Source: Cypionkella sinensis (lineage in GTDB: Bacteria > Pseudomonadota > Alphaproteobacteria > Rhodobacterales > Rhodobacteraceae). From it: a stretch of 64,000 bases of DNA. The notes beneath the pieces were generated by a model. The model was not told the origin of the DNA. It did no database searches and saw nothing but the letters and a program-made list of their open reading frames with translations. The translations under genes were made by a program, and so were the position numbers. Location: contig NZ_JBHRTO010000001.1 of the NCBI RefSeq assembly GCF_042646385.1, positions 2,852,001-2,916,000 on the forward strand, in the 5' to 3' direction. Shown here in pieces: positions 16,728-25,156 of the stretch (its first letter is position 1; each line of letters opens with the position of its first letter).

Positions 16728-17479
16728 TGCCAGACCTGACCGTCACCCACGGGGACGCGGGCCTGTCGATCCGCCACATCCGCAAAAGCTACAAACGCCG
16801 CCCGGTGATCCGCGATGTCTCGCTGCATCTGAACCGGGGCGAAGTGGTGGCTTTGCTCGGGCCAAACGGCTGCGGCAAGACCACCACCTTTTACACCATC
16901 GCAGGCTTGGTTACGCCCGAAAGCGGCCAAGTGGTGATTGATGGCCGCGATGTCACCAGCTTGCCGATGTATCGCCGCGCGCAACTGGGTATCGGCTATC
17001 TGCCGCAAGAGGTCTCGATCTTTCGCGGCCTGTCGGTGGAGGATAACATCCTTGCCGTGCTGGAAATCCGCGAGAAAGATCACCACAAGCGGCGCGAACG
17101 GCTGGAAGAACTGCTGTCCGAGTTTTCGATCACCCACCTGCGCCGCGCCCCTGCACTGGCGCTGTCGGGTGGTGAACGCCGCCGAGTCGAAATCGCGCGC
17201 TGTCTGGCGGCTGATCCGAAATATCTGCTGCTGGATGAACCCTTCGCAGGGGTGGACCCGATCGCTGTGGGGGAAATCCGCCACCTTGTTCACGATCTGA
17301 AATCGCGCGGCATCGGCGTGCTGATCACCGACCACAACGTGCGTGAAACGCTCGAGATCGTCGACCGTGCCTACATCCTGCACGACGGCGGCGTGCTGAA
17401 AACCGGCACCACAGAGGAAATCGTCAAAGACGAAATGGTGCGTCGCGTCTATCTGGGTGAGAATTTCCGCATCATCTAG
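16727..17479 (+). CDS. lptB: LPS export ABC transporter ATP-binding protein LptB
   Basis: 250-aa ABC ATPase that drives LPS extraction from the inner membrane with LptFG. Walker A GPNGCGKTT is at about residues 45-53, the Q-loop is in LPQEVSIFRGLSVEDNI, the signature is LSGGERRRVEIARCL, Walker B is YLLLDEPFAGVDP and the switch His is in LITDHNVRETL. FRGLSVEDN and DEPFAGVDPIAV are specific to the LptB subgroup. The ATG at 16727 is preferred to the adjacent GTG at 16724. Confidence 0.95.
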   Translation: MPDLTVTHGDAGLSIRHIRKSYKRRPVIRDVSLHLNRGEVVALLGPNGCGKTTTFYTIAGLVTPESGQVVIDGRDVTSLPMYRRAQLGIGYLPQEVSIFRGLSVEDNILAVLEIREKDHHKRRERLEELLSEFSITHLRRAPALALSGGERRRVEIARCLAADPKYLLLDEPFAGVDPIAVGEIRHLVHDLKSRGIGVLITDHNVRETLEIVDRAYILHDGGVLKTGTTEEIVKDEMVRRVYLGENFRII

Positions 17480-17654
17480 CGCAAGTTTGACAATGGCGTG
17501 ACAGCCCTGTTGACAAGTGCCCCCACGCATCCCCAAATGTTAAGGATGCGAGCCCATTGCGCCTTGCCCAACCAGACAGAAGCGGCCACCAAAAGGCCCC
17601 GCGACCTGTGGCGATTGGGTTCGTTAACGTCCTGTAAATCAAAGAGTGTCAACC

Positions 17655-17673
17655 CTTCCGTGTCTTGCGGAAG
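17655..17673 (+). promoter_or_regulatory. Hairpin in the hpf leader
   Basis: CTTCCG (17655-17660) and CGGAAG (17668-17673) form a perfect 6-bp stem with a 7-nt loop, 31 nt before the hpf start codon and ahead of the AAGGAGG ribosome-binding site at 17692-17698. The surrounding 17480-17703 gap (224 bp) has TTGACA-like hexamers near 17487 and 17514, so hpf probably has its own promoter there. A regulatory role of the hairpin is only inferred. Confidence 0.35.
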
Positions 17674-17703
17674 TCTATGACGCTATGCGCTAAAGGAGGC
17701 ATC

Positions 17704-18279
17704 ATGCGCTACCAGATCAGTGGAAAACAAATCGACATCGGCGAGGCTTTGCAGACCCATGTGAAGTCCGAATTGGGCGAGGTGGTTGAGAAATATGCTC
17801 AGCGCCCGACCGAAGCCGTCATCGTTTTTTCCAAATCCGCGCATGAGTTCGTTTGCGAATCGGTAATCCATCTGTCCACCGGGCTGAACGCCCAAGCCAA
17901 GGGTCACGCGACCGAGATTTACGCTGCCTTCGAATCCTGCCGCGAAAAGATGGACAAGCAGTTGCGGCGTTACAAACGGCGCATCCGCAACCACCATCAC
18001 AACCGTCCGGCCCCTGTTGAATTCGGCGGCGCTGCGTCCTATATCCTCGCTCCAACCGAAGAGCCGGAAGACGACGACAACGGCGTTCCGCAACCGATCA
18101 TCATTGCCGAGATGGAAGCCAAGATTCCGTCGATCACCGTGGGTGAGGCCGTGATGCAACTGGAGCTGAGCAGTCAGAAGTTTCTGGTGTTTCGCAATGA
18201 AGGACATGCGGGCGTGAATGTCGTATACCGTCGGGATGACGGGAATATCGGCTGGATTGACCCGCGCAACACCAAGTAA
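17704..18279 (+). CDS. hpf: Ribosome hibernation promoting factor, long form
   Basis: 191-aa long HPF. The N-terminal S30AE domain occupies residues about 1-105 (MRYQISGKQIDIGEALQTHV, MDKQLRRYKRRIRNHH), a low-complexity acidic linker follows (EEPEDDDNG) and the C-terminal dimerisation domain ends with VNVVYRRDDGNIGWIDP. It binds the 30S decoding region and joins ribosomes into 100S dimers in stationary phase. I chose the ATG at 17704 after a strong AAGGAGG; the frame is open from 17665. ptsN follows 33 nt downstream. In many proteobacteria rpoN sits between lptB and this gene, but not here. Confidence 0.93.
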   Translation: MRYQISGKQIDIGEALQTHVKSELGEVVEKYAQRPTEAVIVFSKSAHEFVCESVIHLSTGLNAQAKGHATEIYAAFESCREKMDKQLRRYKRRIRNHHHNRPAPVEFGGAASYILAPTEEPEDDDNGVPQPIIIAEMEAKIPSITVGEAVMQLELSSQKFLVFRNEGHAGVNVVYRRDDGNIGWIDPRNTK

Positions 18280-18312
18280 CGCAGCTTTGGTTGCGGAAGG
18301 ACGAGACGCCGG

Positions 18313-18780
18313 ATGGATCTTTCTAAATTGCTGATACCGGGGGCTGTCCGGGTTCTTGGCCAACTCACCAGTAAAAAACGCCTCTTCCAGGAATTGGGAG
18401 AGGTGACATTTCAGGCCTATGGTCTGTCATCGGCCATCGTGGTGGATGGCTTGCAGGAGCGTGAAAGCCTGGGGCCCACCGGGGTCGGCAACGGCATCGC
18501 CCTGCCCCACGCGCGGCTTGAGGATATCGACAAGATTTTCGGCGTCTTCATCCGGCTGGAAAAGTCTTTGGACTACGAAAGCGTTGATCGCCAGCCGGTC
18601 GATCTGGTGTTCGGCCTGTTCGCACCAAAGGATTCCGGAGTCGAGCATCTGAAGGCGCTGGCGCAAGTGTCGCGCACCATGCGCGATCCGGGTATCTGCG
18701 CCAAACTGCGCGCGAACAATGATCCCGACAAACTTTATGCGATCCTGACCGAAGCCCGCACGCCGCAGGTTGCGGCCTAG
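18313..18780 (+). CDS. ptsN: PTS IIA-like nitrogen-regulatory protein PtsN
   Basis: 155-aa EIIA-Ntr. The phosphorylatable His66 sits in GIALPHARLEDIDK. It receives phosphate through the nitrogen-related PTS (PtsP-NPr) and regulates targets by protein contact instead of transporting sugar. It lies behind hpf, the usual position. Its TAG stop and the TAG stop of the convergent sulfotransferase gene share the palindrome CTAG at 18777-18780. Confidence 0.93.
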   Translation: MDLSKLLIPGAVRVLGQLTSKKRLFQELGEVTFQAYGLSSAIVVDGLQERESLGPTGVGNGIALPHARLEDIDKIFGVFIRLEKSLDYESVDRQPVDLVFGLFAPKDSGVEHLKALAQVSRTMRDPGICAKLRANNDPDKLYAILTEARTPQVAA

Positions 18781-20171
18781 GCCCAGTTTCTAAAACCAAA
18801 GCCCTCGTAATCGCGCCAGTAAGCCTCGCGCGCGGCGGCCTCGATATCGGCGCCGTAAAGGTCTGACAGTGCATAAGGCTGCTTGTCGGCAACGAGGGGC
18901 AGCGGCTTGGCTTCAATGCCCAGATCAGCGCTCAGATACGCCAGCCCATCGGCAAGCCTATCCTCACGAATCAACAGATCGGGGCTCTGCACCTGCGCAA
19001 ACCCTTGGATCAGCGCCCCCTGCGAGGCGATCTGCGGCATCACCCGCAATTCGGTCCGCCCCGCCAGAACATGCTTGATCAACTCCAGAAACACCAGAAA
19101 CCCTGCGCGGAATTCCTCAGCGGTTTCAAACGGTTTGCCCTTTGGCGGCAGATGAAACTTATGCACCCGCTTTAGATAGGGGCGCAGCTCTGGCATCCAT
19201 TCCTTCGCCGCATAATCACACCACGCGGTATAGGCACGGGCAAGGGGATGGCGCAGCACCGTGAAACTGCGCTGACCGGGATGCGCCGCCTTCCATTTGC
19301 GCAAGGATTGGCGATCAAAGGCGGGCAACAGCGGACCATAACTTTGCAGCCATTTCTTCACCTGCGTATCCGGCCCGCATTTGATCGGCATAAACAACAG
19401 ATCAGCCTGCTCTGACGCGATATACTGCGCCACAGCGGCCAGCCGGCGCGGCTCAAAATTCGGCACATGGCTTTGATTGAACCAATCCAGCGTGGCCAAA
19501 CCCTGCTGCATTTCCAAGGGGTTGGAAACCTTCGCGGAAATCGCCTCGGGGTTTTGTTTTTTGAAACGGAAATCCAGCGCCTCAAGCCGCGCGGGCACGC
19601 CCAGAAAACGGGCCAGACCGTTCAGCACATCCAGATCGCGAATGTCTTCATAATCAATGTAATACGCCGTCTGCCCCGTGGTTTGCAGCGCATGCACCAG
19701 CTTGCGCTGAAATTGTGCCAGTTGATCAATCCGCGCATTGAACTCGGCCAGATCAAAGCGCGGGCGAACGGTTTTCAGGTGTTTGGTATTGGCCAGCCAC
19801 CACTGATCGCTTTCCATCGCGATCTTCCAACTTATAAAGCTTTCCAACTGGTTACGCGTCAGGATGATCTTGGCGCAGGCCGGATCAGCCATCACCAGAT
19901 CAAACACCCGTGGGTCGTGATCCGAGAAATAGCGAAATCCCGCCATCCCCTTGGTCTGCGCCCGCATCGCCCGCAAAAATCCGGCAGGATCAGCATCGCG
20001 CCCGGCCATATCGATGCCGAACATCTCTTGCTTGCCCTCACCGCCGATCAGATAGGGATTGAACGCCTCGCCATGGCAAGAAACGCCCTCAAGCGTGTTC
20101 AGATTGGCCTCAAGAAAATTCGATCCGGTGCGCATTTCGGCGAAGATCACGAAAGACGTAAATGAGGCCAA
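18777..20171 (-). CDS. Sulfotransferase family protein (NodH-like)
   Basis: 464-aa protein with a PAPS-dependent sulfotransferase fold. The 5'-phosphosulfate loop is at residues about 10-22 (FAEMRTGSNFLEANLN) and the 3'-phosphate site is in IILTRNQLESFISWK near residue 105. The second half carries another 3'-phosphate-site-like segment (FTVLRHPLARAYTAWCDY, near residue 305) but I see no second 5' loop, so it may be a partial duplicate domain. The start is a TTG at 20171, one base after the upstream GT14 stop. Such genes are often labelled 'nodulation protein NodH' in roseobacters. The operon position with glycosyltransferases and cysQ suggests sulfation of a surface glycan. Confidence 0.82.
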   Translation of the reverse strand: MASFTSFVIFAEMRTGSNFLEANLNTLEGVSCHGEAFNPYLIGGEGKQEMFGIDMAGRDADPAGFLRAMRAQTKGMAGFRYFSDHDPRVFDLVMADPACAKIILTRNQLESFISWKIAMESDQWWLANTKHLKTVRPRFDLAEFNARIDQLAQFQRKLVHALQTTGQTAYYIDYEDIRDLDVLNGLARFLGVPARLEALDFRFKKQNPEAISAKVSNPLEMQQGLATLDWFNQSHVPNFEPRRLAAVAQYIASEQADLLFMPIKCGPDTQVKKWLQSYGPLLPAFDRQSLRKWKAAHPGQRSFTVLRHPLARAYTAWCDYAAKEWMPELRPYLKRVHKFHLPPKGKPFETAEEFRAGFLVFLELIKHVLAGRTELRVMPQIASQGALIQGFAQVQSPDLLIREDRLADGLAYLSADLGIEAKPLPLVADKQPYALSDLYGADIEAAAREAYWRDYEGFGFRNWA

Positions 20172-20172
20172 A

Positions 20173-21870
20173 TCACTTCACCAAATAGGGGCGGCCACGC
20201 CGCGAGGTCGAAGGGCGCGGATCGTCGCCCGTAGGGAAATCGCCCATCAGCACCGGCTGCATCCCCTGATTGCGCAGATTTTGCAAAAATTGCCCAAAGC
20301 CGGTCAAGTCTGCCAGCCGCGGCGCTTCGGTCAGCCGACGCATGGCGCGCGGGCTGATTTCATCGACGATGGTTTGCAAGGGCTCCATGGGATTTTCGAC
20401 AAACTCGGCCAGTGACCAGGTGCGCACACGTGCCTTCACCCACGGCTTGCGCAGTTCGCCCAGAAATTCGGCCTCGATCTTTTGCAACCGCGCGGCCTCT
20501 TTGCGAATTTCGCCGAAATTGGTGTTGGAATGAAAGAGCGGAATCGCCCAAGCCCCTGAAATCACCGAGATCTGCGCGTTCGGATCGCCTGCGATAAAAT
20601 TGGTCAGCACCTGGCTGTCATGCGGGCCAAACTGAAAACACTGCCGCTCTCCGCGGGTGTTCCAGATCAGATTGGTTAGAAACGAGGTGGGGTTATAGTC
20701 CCGGATGGCCGCAGAATCGCAAACCGCCCCATTATAGACCTTTTCACCCCCAGCAAATTCGATGCGATCTGGCGCGAACAAATGGCCATGCACGCGCGTT
20801 CCGGTCGCCTTGCCAAGCCAGATTTCAAAGTTTTCGAACAGGTCAGCAAAGCCTTCAAACACCGAATAGGGCGCGGCGGTGCGGCCGTTTTCCCAGTTTT
20901 CATTCGGATGCCGCGACTGCATGTAAAGCCCCGGTCGCCCTTTGGTGCGGCGTTCAACCGCCTTGGCGAACAGCCGATCAATCTTGCCGGGGTTCGGCTC
21001 TGCTGCCGCCTGACCGCCGGGATCATCCGACAGGAAGGTTTTATACAGCCGTCCGGCGTGCGGCCAGATTTTGCGGGCAACAAAGCAATCTGATCGCCGC
21101 AGCAGTTGCAGATGGTCATCGTAAAAGATGTGCGGCTTGCCCTGAAAATCGAACTTCGACAGCGTCAGAGAGCGGCTTTCCACATTGGCCGAAACCTGCC
21201 GCACCAGCGTTTGAAAATAGCTTTCATCGGGGATCCAGACACGGCGGAAGTAGCGGTCAATCTCTTCGCGTTCCGGGTTTTCCAGAATGGCCGAAAGGGT
21301 TTGCCGGGTCAGGCACCACCACTGGCTGCCAAGATGCGGCACGATGCCTGCCGGGATGCGGCGACGAAAGCCAAGGCGGCGTTGCAGGCGCACATAGCCG
21401 TCAAACAGCCGCCGCTTCTTGCGCCAACTGAAAGGAAACCGCAGCGTAAACCGTTCAACATCCAAACCGCCGATGGTCCAGCCGACGTCCTCTGTGGTGA
21501 CGGATTCGATGAAATCTGTGCGCGGACGCTCGGCCAGATAGGCCACCATCTCCTCCACCGGGCGCAAGGGCAGGCAAGAACCAGAGGCGAGATACACATG
21601 CCGCACCTGTGGGAAATCGCGCAGCATGATCGTGCTGGCTTCCTGCGTCGCCGCCACGATGCCCCATGTGCCCCATTCGCAGGCATGTCGCCCCGAGAAC
21701 CGGATATTATCAAGATCAATCAAGGCTTTGACCAAGCCGTCATAGGCCTTGCGCTTTACTCGGCGATCCACATGGATCACCACCGGGCAGCCGCGCACTG
21801 CCCAGTGTCGCGCGACCTGCGCTGCGCGGTCGAACGCCGTATGGCACAGCATGACGATGCCCACGCTCAT
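20173..21870 (-). CDS. GT14-type (core-2/I-branching-like) glycosyltransferase with C-terminal extension
   Basis: 565-aa protein. The N-terminal 300 residues resemble beta-1,6-N-acetylglucosaminyltransferases of family GT14 (SVGIVMLCHTAFDRAAQVA, VIHVDRRVKR, HVYLASGSCLPLRPVEEM, SQWWCLTR, IPDESYFQTLV). The remaining 260 residues form a separate domain that I associate with DUF5927, found after GT14 domains in Rhodobacterales. I chose the start at 21870 (MSVGIVML), which overlaps the upstream glycosyltransferase stop by 4 nt; the frame extends to 21948 without homology. The acceptor is unknown, presumably a capsule or exopolysaccharide. Confidence 0.8.
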   Translation of the reverse strand: MSVGIVMLCHTAFDRAAQVARHWAVRGCPVVIHVDRRVKRKAYDGLVKALIDLDNIRFSGRHACEWGTWGIVAATQEASTIMLRDFPQVRHVYLASGSCLPLRPVEEMVAYLAERPRTDFIESVTTEDVGWTIGGLDVERFTLRFPFSWRKKRRLFDGYVRLQRRLGFRRRIPAGIVPHLGSQWWCLTRQTLSAILENPEREEIDRYFRRVWIPDESYFQTLVRQVSANVESRSLTLSKFDFQGKPHIFYDDHLQLLRRSDCFVARKIWPHAGRLYKTFLSDDPGGQAAAEPNPGKIDRLFAKAVERRTKGRPGLYMQSRHPNENWENGRTAAPYSVFEGFADLFENFEIWLGKATGTRVHGHLFAPDRIEFAGGEKVYNGAVCDSAAIRDYNPTSFLTNLIWNTRGERQCFQFGPHDSQVLTNFIAGDPNAQISVISGAWAIPLFHSNTNFGEIRKEAARLQKIEAEFLGELRKPWVKARVRTWSLAEFVENPMEPLQTIVDEISPRAMRRLTEAPRLADLTGFGQFLQNLRNQGMQPVLMGDFPTGDDPRPSTSRRGRPYLVK

Positions 21871-22877
21871 GCCCAGTTGCCTTTCGACATCAGGCCGAGA
21901 ATCTCCAACTGCCGCCAGTTGATGTATTTCTCGCTCCACTTGCACCACAGATCGGGCTGCGTGCTGATGCCCGCCCGATAAGCACGGTATTCGTGGCTGT
22001 TGGCATAGTGCTGCTTACGCTCCATCTCCTCCTCTGCCTTGTGGGCGAAGGTATCGAGGAACTTGGCATGCAGCAAACAACCCGAGGCCTTCTCGCCGCC
22101 CCATTCATCGTAAACTTGGTTCAACCCGCGCGGCAAAAGCATGTGGGTTGACGACACGTATGCATAGTCGCGATCCCATTTTACCAGCGGGATCTTGTTC
22201 AGCGCCGGTGCGCGTTCGGGAACATCCTGAAAGAACATCCGCAGGCGTGGGCCACCCTGTATCCACAGATTGCCGAATTTCTTGTTGCGGTGGATGATGT
22301 AATTGCCGCTGTCGAAATAGGGTGCGACCTCAAACGGGTCTTGGCCTTCGGCATAGGGGGCGGCGTCGAACGGGCCCTTGGGATACATATCCAGCAGCAT
22401 CGCCGAGAACGACTTGATCGAGGACGCATCCAGCCAATCTGTCAGCGCCCGCAACGGTCTGGTGTCGCAGAACGGATAAACGAAAAACTCATCCGGATCG
22501 ACGATCAGTGCCCAATGGCCATGGGCATATTTGTTTTGCAGATAGTTCAGCCAATCGACGCCAAAGCGCGCACGTTTATAGCTGTGCTTGGTTGTCCACA
22601 GCGACACATCGGGTTGCGCCTGCAGATATTCACGGCTGCCGTCATCGCTGTCATTGTCCACGATAATGAAATGATTGACGCCCAGATTCCGATAGTAGCG
22701 CAAGAAATACGGTAGCCGAACCCGCTCATTCCGCAGGGTCGAGAACAGCAGGATATGGTCGGGCGCGATCAGATTGGTGCGATCAACCACGCCACGCAAC
22801 TCCCGACGCTTGCGAAAAGCGCGGATACGCCAGCGCTTACGCGCCAGCCGCAGCATATATCGAGAGAATACGCCCAA
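21867..22877 (-). CDS. Glycosyltransferase family 2 protein (PF13704-like)
   Basis: 336-aa glycosyltransferase with a GT-A fold. STLRNERVRLPYFLRYYRN and FIIVDNDSDDGSREYL (residues about 45-85) form the nucleotide-sugar-binding half, and LIVDPDEFFVYP carries the DxD-like metal site. The basic N-terminus without a signal peptide suggests a cytoplasmic or membrane-peripheral location. It sits 42 bp behind the GT4 gene and overlaps the GT14 gene by 4 nt. Confidence 0.83.
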   Translation of the reverse strand: MGVFSRYMLRLARKRWRIRAFRKRRELRGVVDRTNLIAPDHILLFSTLRNERVRLPYFLRYYRNLGVNHFIIVDNDSDDGSREYLQAQPDVSLWTTKHSYKRARFGVDWLNYLQNKYAHGHWALIVDPDEFFVYPFCDTRPLRALTDWLDASSIKSFSAMLLDMYPKGPFDAAPYAEGQDPFEVAPYFDSGNYIIHRNKKFGNLWIQGGPRLRMFFQDVPERAPALNKIPLVKWDRDYAYVSSTHMLLPRGLNQVYDEWGGEKASGCLLHAKFLDTFAHKAEEEMERKQHYANSHEYRAYRAGISTQPDLWCKWSEKYINWRQLEILGLMSKGNWA

Positions 22878-22919
22878 TACTACACTTTCACCTTTCAGAC
22901 TGCCGATGAGTCTGAACTA

Positions 22920-24086
22920 TCACACCCTGTTTAACACAAGCTTGAAGTGGTCCGTCCAGTTTGGTGGTGCCATCTTCTTGCCGCAGCTTCGATCGGCAAC
23001 GCGCAGCCGGTCGATTGTTTCCATCCAAGAATAACTGTCCGTCACATCAAGGTAAACTGCGAACTCCCCCAGAAGCTCTTGAAACACTGGAAGTTTCGCA
23101 GCAATCACGGGTGTTCCCAAGGCGGCTGCCTCTAGCGCGGGGATGCCAAAGCCTTCGGCATGGCTTGGAAAGAGTAAAGCTTGCGCACCTTGCAACAGGA
23201 AGGCGATTTGCCCATCGCTCAGGCCAGCACGCTCTTGCACCAGGGAATCAGCGGGCAGCGCATCCAGCCGCGCGAACACTTCGGCGTTGGACCAGCCCCG
23301 CCCGCCAAGGATCAGCAGGCGCGGTGGATTTTGCATCTGCGCCCACAGATCGAGCAAAAACTTGTGATTCTTCCGCGGCTCTATCGTGCCAAGGATCACA
23401 AAATAGGGCTGCGTGGGGGCGTCGGTGGCAATCGGTTGGGCGACAGGCACGCCCAGATTGGCGGTAATTCCCTCTGGCACACGGCCCAGTCGCGCCAGTT
23501 GCGCCTCGGTCTGCGCCCGCGCCGCTGCCGTGGTGTGGATCACCAGATCGGCACATTCAGACACCACCTGCATCTTGCGCCGAAACGGCTCTACCGTGTC
23601 GGGGCGAGCGAACTGCGGATGATCCAGTGGGATCACATCATGCACCAACACCACAATTTTCAAACCCGCCGCGCGTAGGCTGGCAAAGCTGCGTTGTTCG
23701 AGGTTGGCATGGCCGACGTTGAAATAGGCGCAGGGCTGCGACACGTTGCGGCGCAGCATCCGCACCAGCCCGCGTTTGGTGCAGCGTGCGATGGCCAGAC
23801 GGCGCAAGGCGGCTTCTGCCCGACCGCGCGCGGGGTCACGCCGCCATGCGATACGGCCGATCATATCATTGCGGCTTAGGTCAAGCGTGCCATCACGCAG
23901 CGCAGTCATCGCATCCCGATCCATCAGCAGAAAACCCACGGCTGTCCGCACAAGGCCCCAGACCGGAGTGTCCAGTCGTAAGAACTGATCGAGATAAGCG
24001 AACTCAACCCGGTCTACCCCGGTCATCGGCCCCTTGCCCAAACGCGACATCAGCCGCGTCAGGTCAAGCAGCCGCGACGGGGCCAC
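22920..24086 (-). CDS. Glycosyltransferase family 4 (group 1) protein
   Basis: 388-aa GT-B glycosyltransferase. The C-terminal donor domain contains YFVILGTIEPRKNHKFLLDL, LLILGGRGWSN and the E-x7-E motif in PSHAEGFGIPALEAAALG. The N-terminal half has VLVHDVIPLDHPQFARP, as in mannosyl- or rhamnosyltransferases of this group. The start is a GTG at 24086, 3 nt after the galU stop, so it is co-transcribed with galU. Donor and acceptor sugars cannot be read from the sequence. Confidence 0.85.
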   Translation of the reverse strand: MAPSRLLDLTRLMSRLGKGPMTGVDRVEFAYLDQFLRLDTPVWGLVRTAVGFLLMDRDAMTALRDGTLDLSRNDMIGRIAWRRDPARGRAEAALRRLAIARCTKRGLVRMLRRNVSQPCAYFNVGHANLEQRSFASLRAAGLKIVVLVHDVIPLDHPQFARPDTVEPFRRKMQVVSECADLVIHTTAAARAQTEAQLARLGRVPEGITANLGVPVAQPIATDAPTQPYFVILGTIEPRKNHKFLLDLWAQMQNPPRLLILGGRGWSNAEVFARLDALPADSLVQERAGLSDGQIAFLLQGAQALLFPSHAEGFGIPALEAAALGTPVIAAKLPVFQELLGEFAVYLDVTDSYSWMETIDRLRVADRSCGKKMAPPNWTDHFKLVLNRV

Positions 24087-24089
24087 TGG

Positions 24090-24983
24090 TTACTGCGCCG
24101 CCTGTTGCAGCGCGATCATGTCATTCAGATAGGCGCTGAATTCCTCGCGCAGATCGGGGCGCGCAAGGCCGAAGGCCACGGTCGCCTGCAGAAAGCCCGC
24201 TTTCGAGCCGCAATCATAGCGTTGGCCCCGGAAGCGATAGCCATAGACCTTGCCCGCCTTGGTTTCTTCGGCAATCGCATCGGTCAACTGAATTTCGCCG
24301 CCCGCGCCCTGCTTCATTTTGTTCAGGTTGTTCAGAACCTTGGGCGTCAGTATATATCGCCCGATCACGGCAAGGTTAGACGGCGCATCCTCGGCCTTCG
24401 GCTTTTCCACCATGCCCTTGGCCTGCACGATCGCGCCCATATCCTCGGCAATATCCAGCACGCCGTAGGACGAAGCCTTGTGCGGCGGCACTTCCATCGC
24501 GGCAACCATATTGCCGCCGGTTTGCTCGTAAGCTTCCATCATCTGCTGCAAGCAGGGCTTTTCCGCCGCGATCACATCGTCGGGCAGCAGCACCGCAAAA
24601 GGCTCATCCCCGATCAGACGGCGCGCGCACCACACCGCGTGGCCCAGACCCAGCGGGCGGGTTTGGCGCAGATAGGCAATCGCGCCGCTGTCCATGTTGG
24701 TTTCCTTCAGGATCTCCAACAACTCGTCCTTGCCCGCCTTGCGCAGGGTGTTTTCCAACTCGGGCGAATGGTCAAAATAGTCCTCAAGCGCAGATTTCCC
24801 GCGCGAGGTCACAAAGATGAATTCCTTGATGCCAGCCGCACGCGCCTCATCAATCGCGTATTGGATCAAAGGCCGATCCACCAGAGTCATGATCTCTTTC
24901 GGGATGGATTTGGTGGCTGGCAGAAACCGCGTGCCCATACCGGCAACAGGAAAGACAGCTTTCGTGACTTTTTTGATCTTCAT
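24090..24983 (-). CDS. galU: UTP-glucose-1-phosphate uridylyltransferase
   Basis: 297-aa enzyme making UDP-glucose from UTP and glucose 1-phosphate. The nucleotidyltransferase signature is in FPVAGMGTRFLPATKSIPKE (residues about 11-30), and DRPLIQYAIDEA, LGLGHAVWCA and LPDDVI are also diagnostic for GalU. Length is normal. UDP-glucose would feed the adjacent glycosyltransferases. The 173-bp gap upstream (24984-25156) probably holds its promoter; I see no clear hexamers. Confidence 0.95.
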   Translation of the reverse strand: MKIKKVTKAVFPVAGMGTRFLPATKSIPKEIMTLVDRPLIQYAIDEARAAGIKEFIFVTSRGKSALEDYFDHSPELENTLRKAGKDELLEILKETNMDSGAIAYLRQTRPLGLGHAVWCARRLIGDEPFAVLLPDDVIAAEKPCLQQMMEAYEQTGGNMVAAMEVPPHKASSYGVLDIAEDMGAIVQAKGMVEKPKAEDAPSNLAVIGRYILTPKVLNNLNKMKQGAGGEIQLTDAIAEETKAGKVYGYRFRGQRYDCGSKAGFLQATVAFGLARPDLREEFSAYLNDMIALQQAAQ

Positions 24984-25156
24984 TTGCCCATTCTCTCGCG
25001 CGGCTCAGCTTTTAGCACATTTGACCATATTACAGAAACAGTCTCACGGCAATCTGTCTGAACTTTGGCCGCCTCAACGTTCATGCGGAGTATAACGTCA
25101 ATTTTTCGCGTCCGTTCCGGGGAAAAATTGCCGCAACGCCGCTTTGGGCGGAATAT

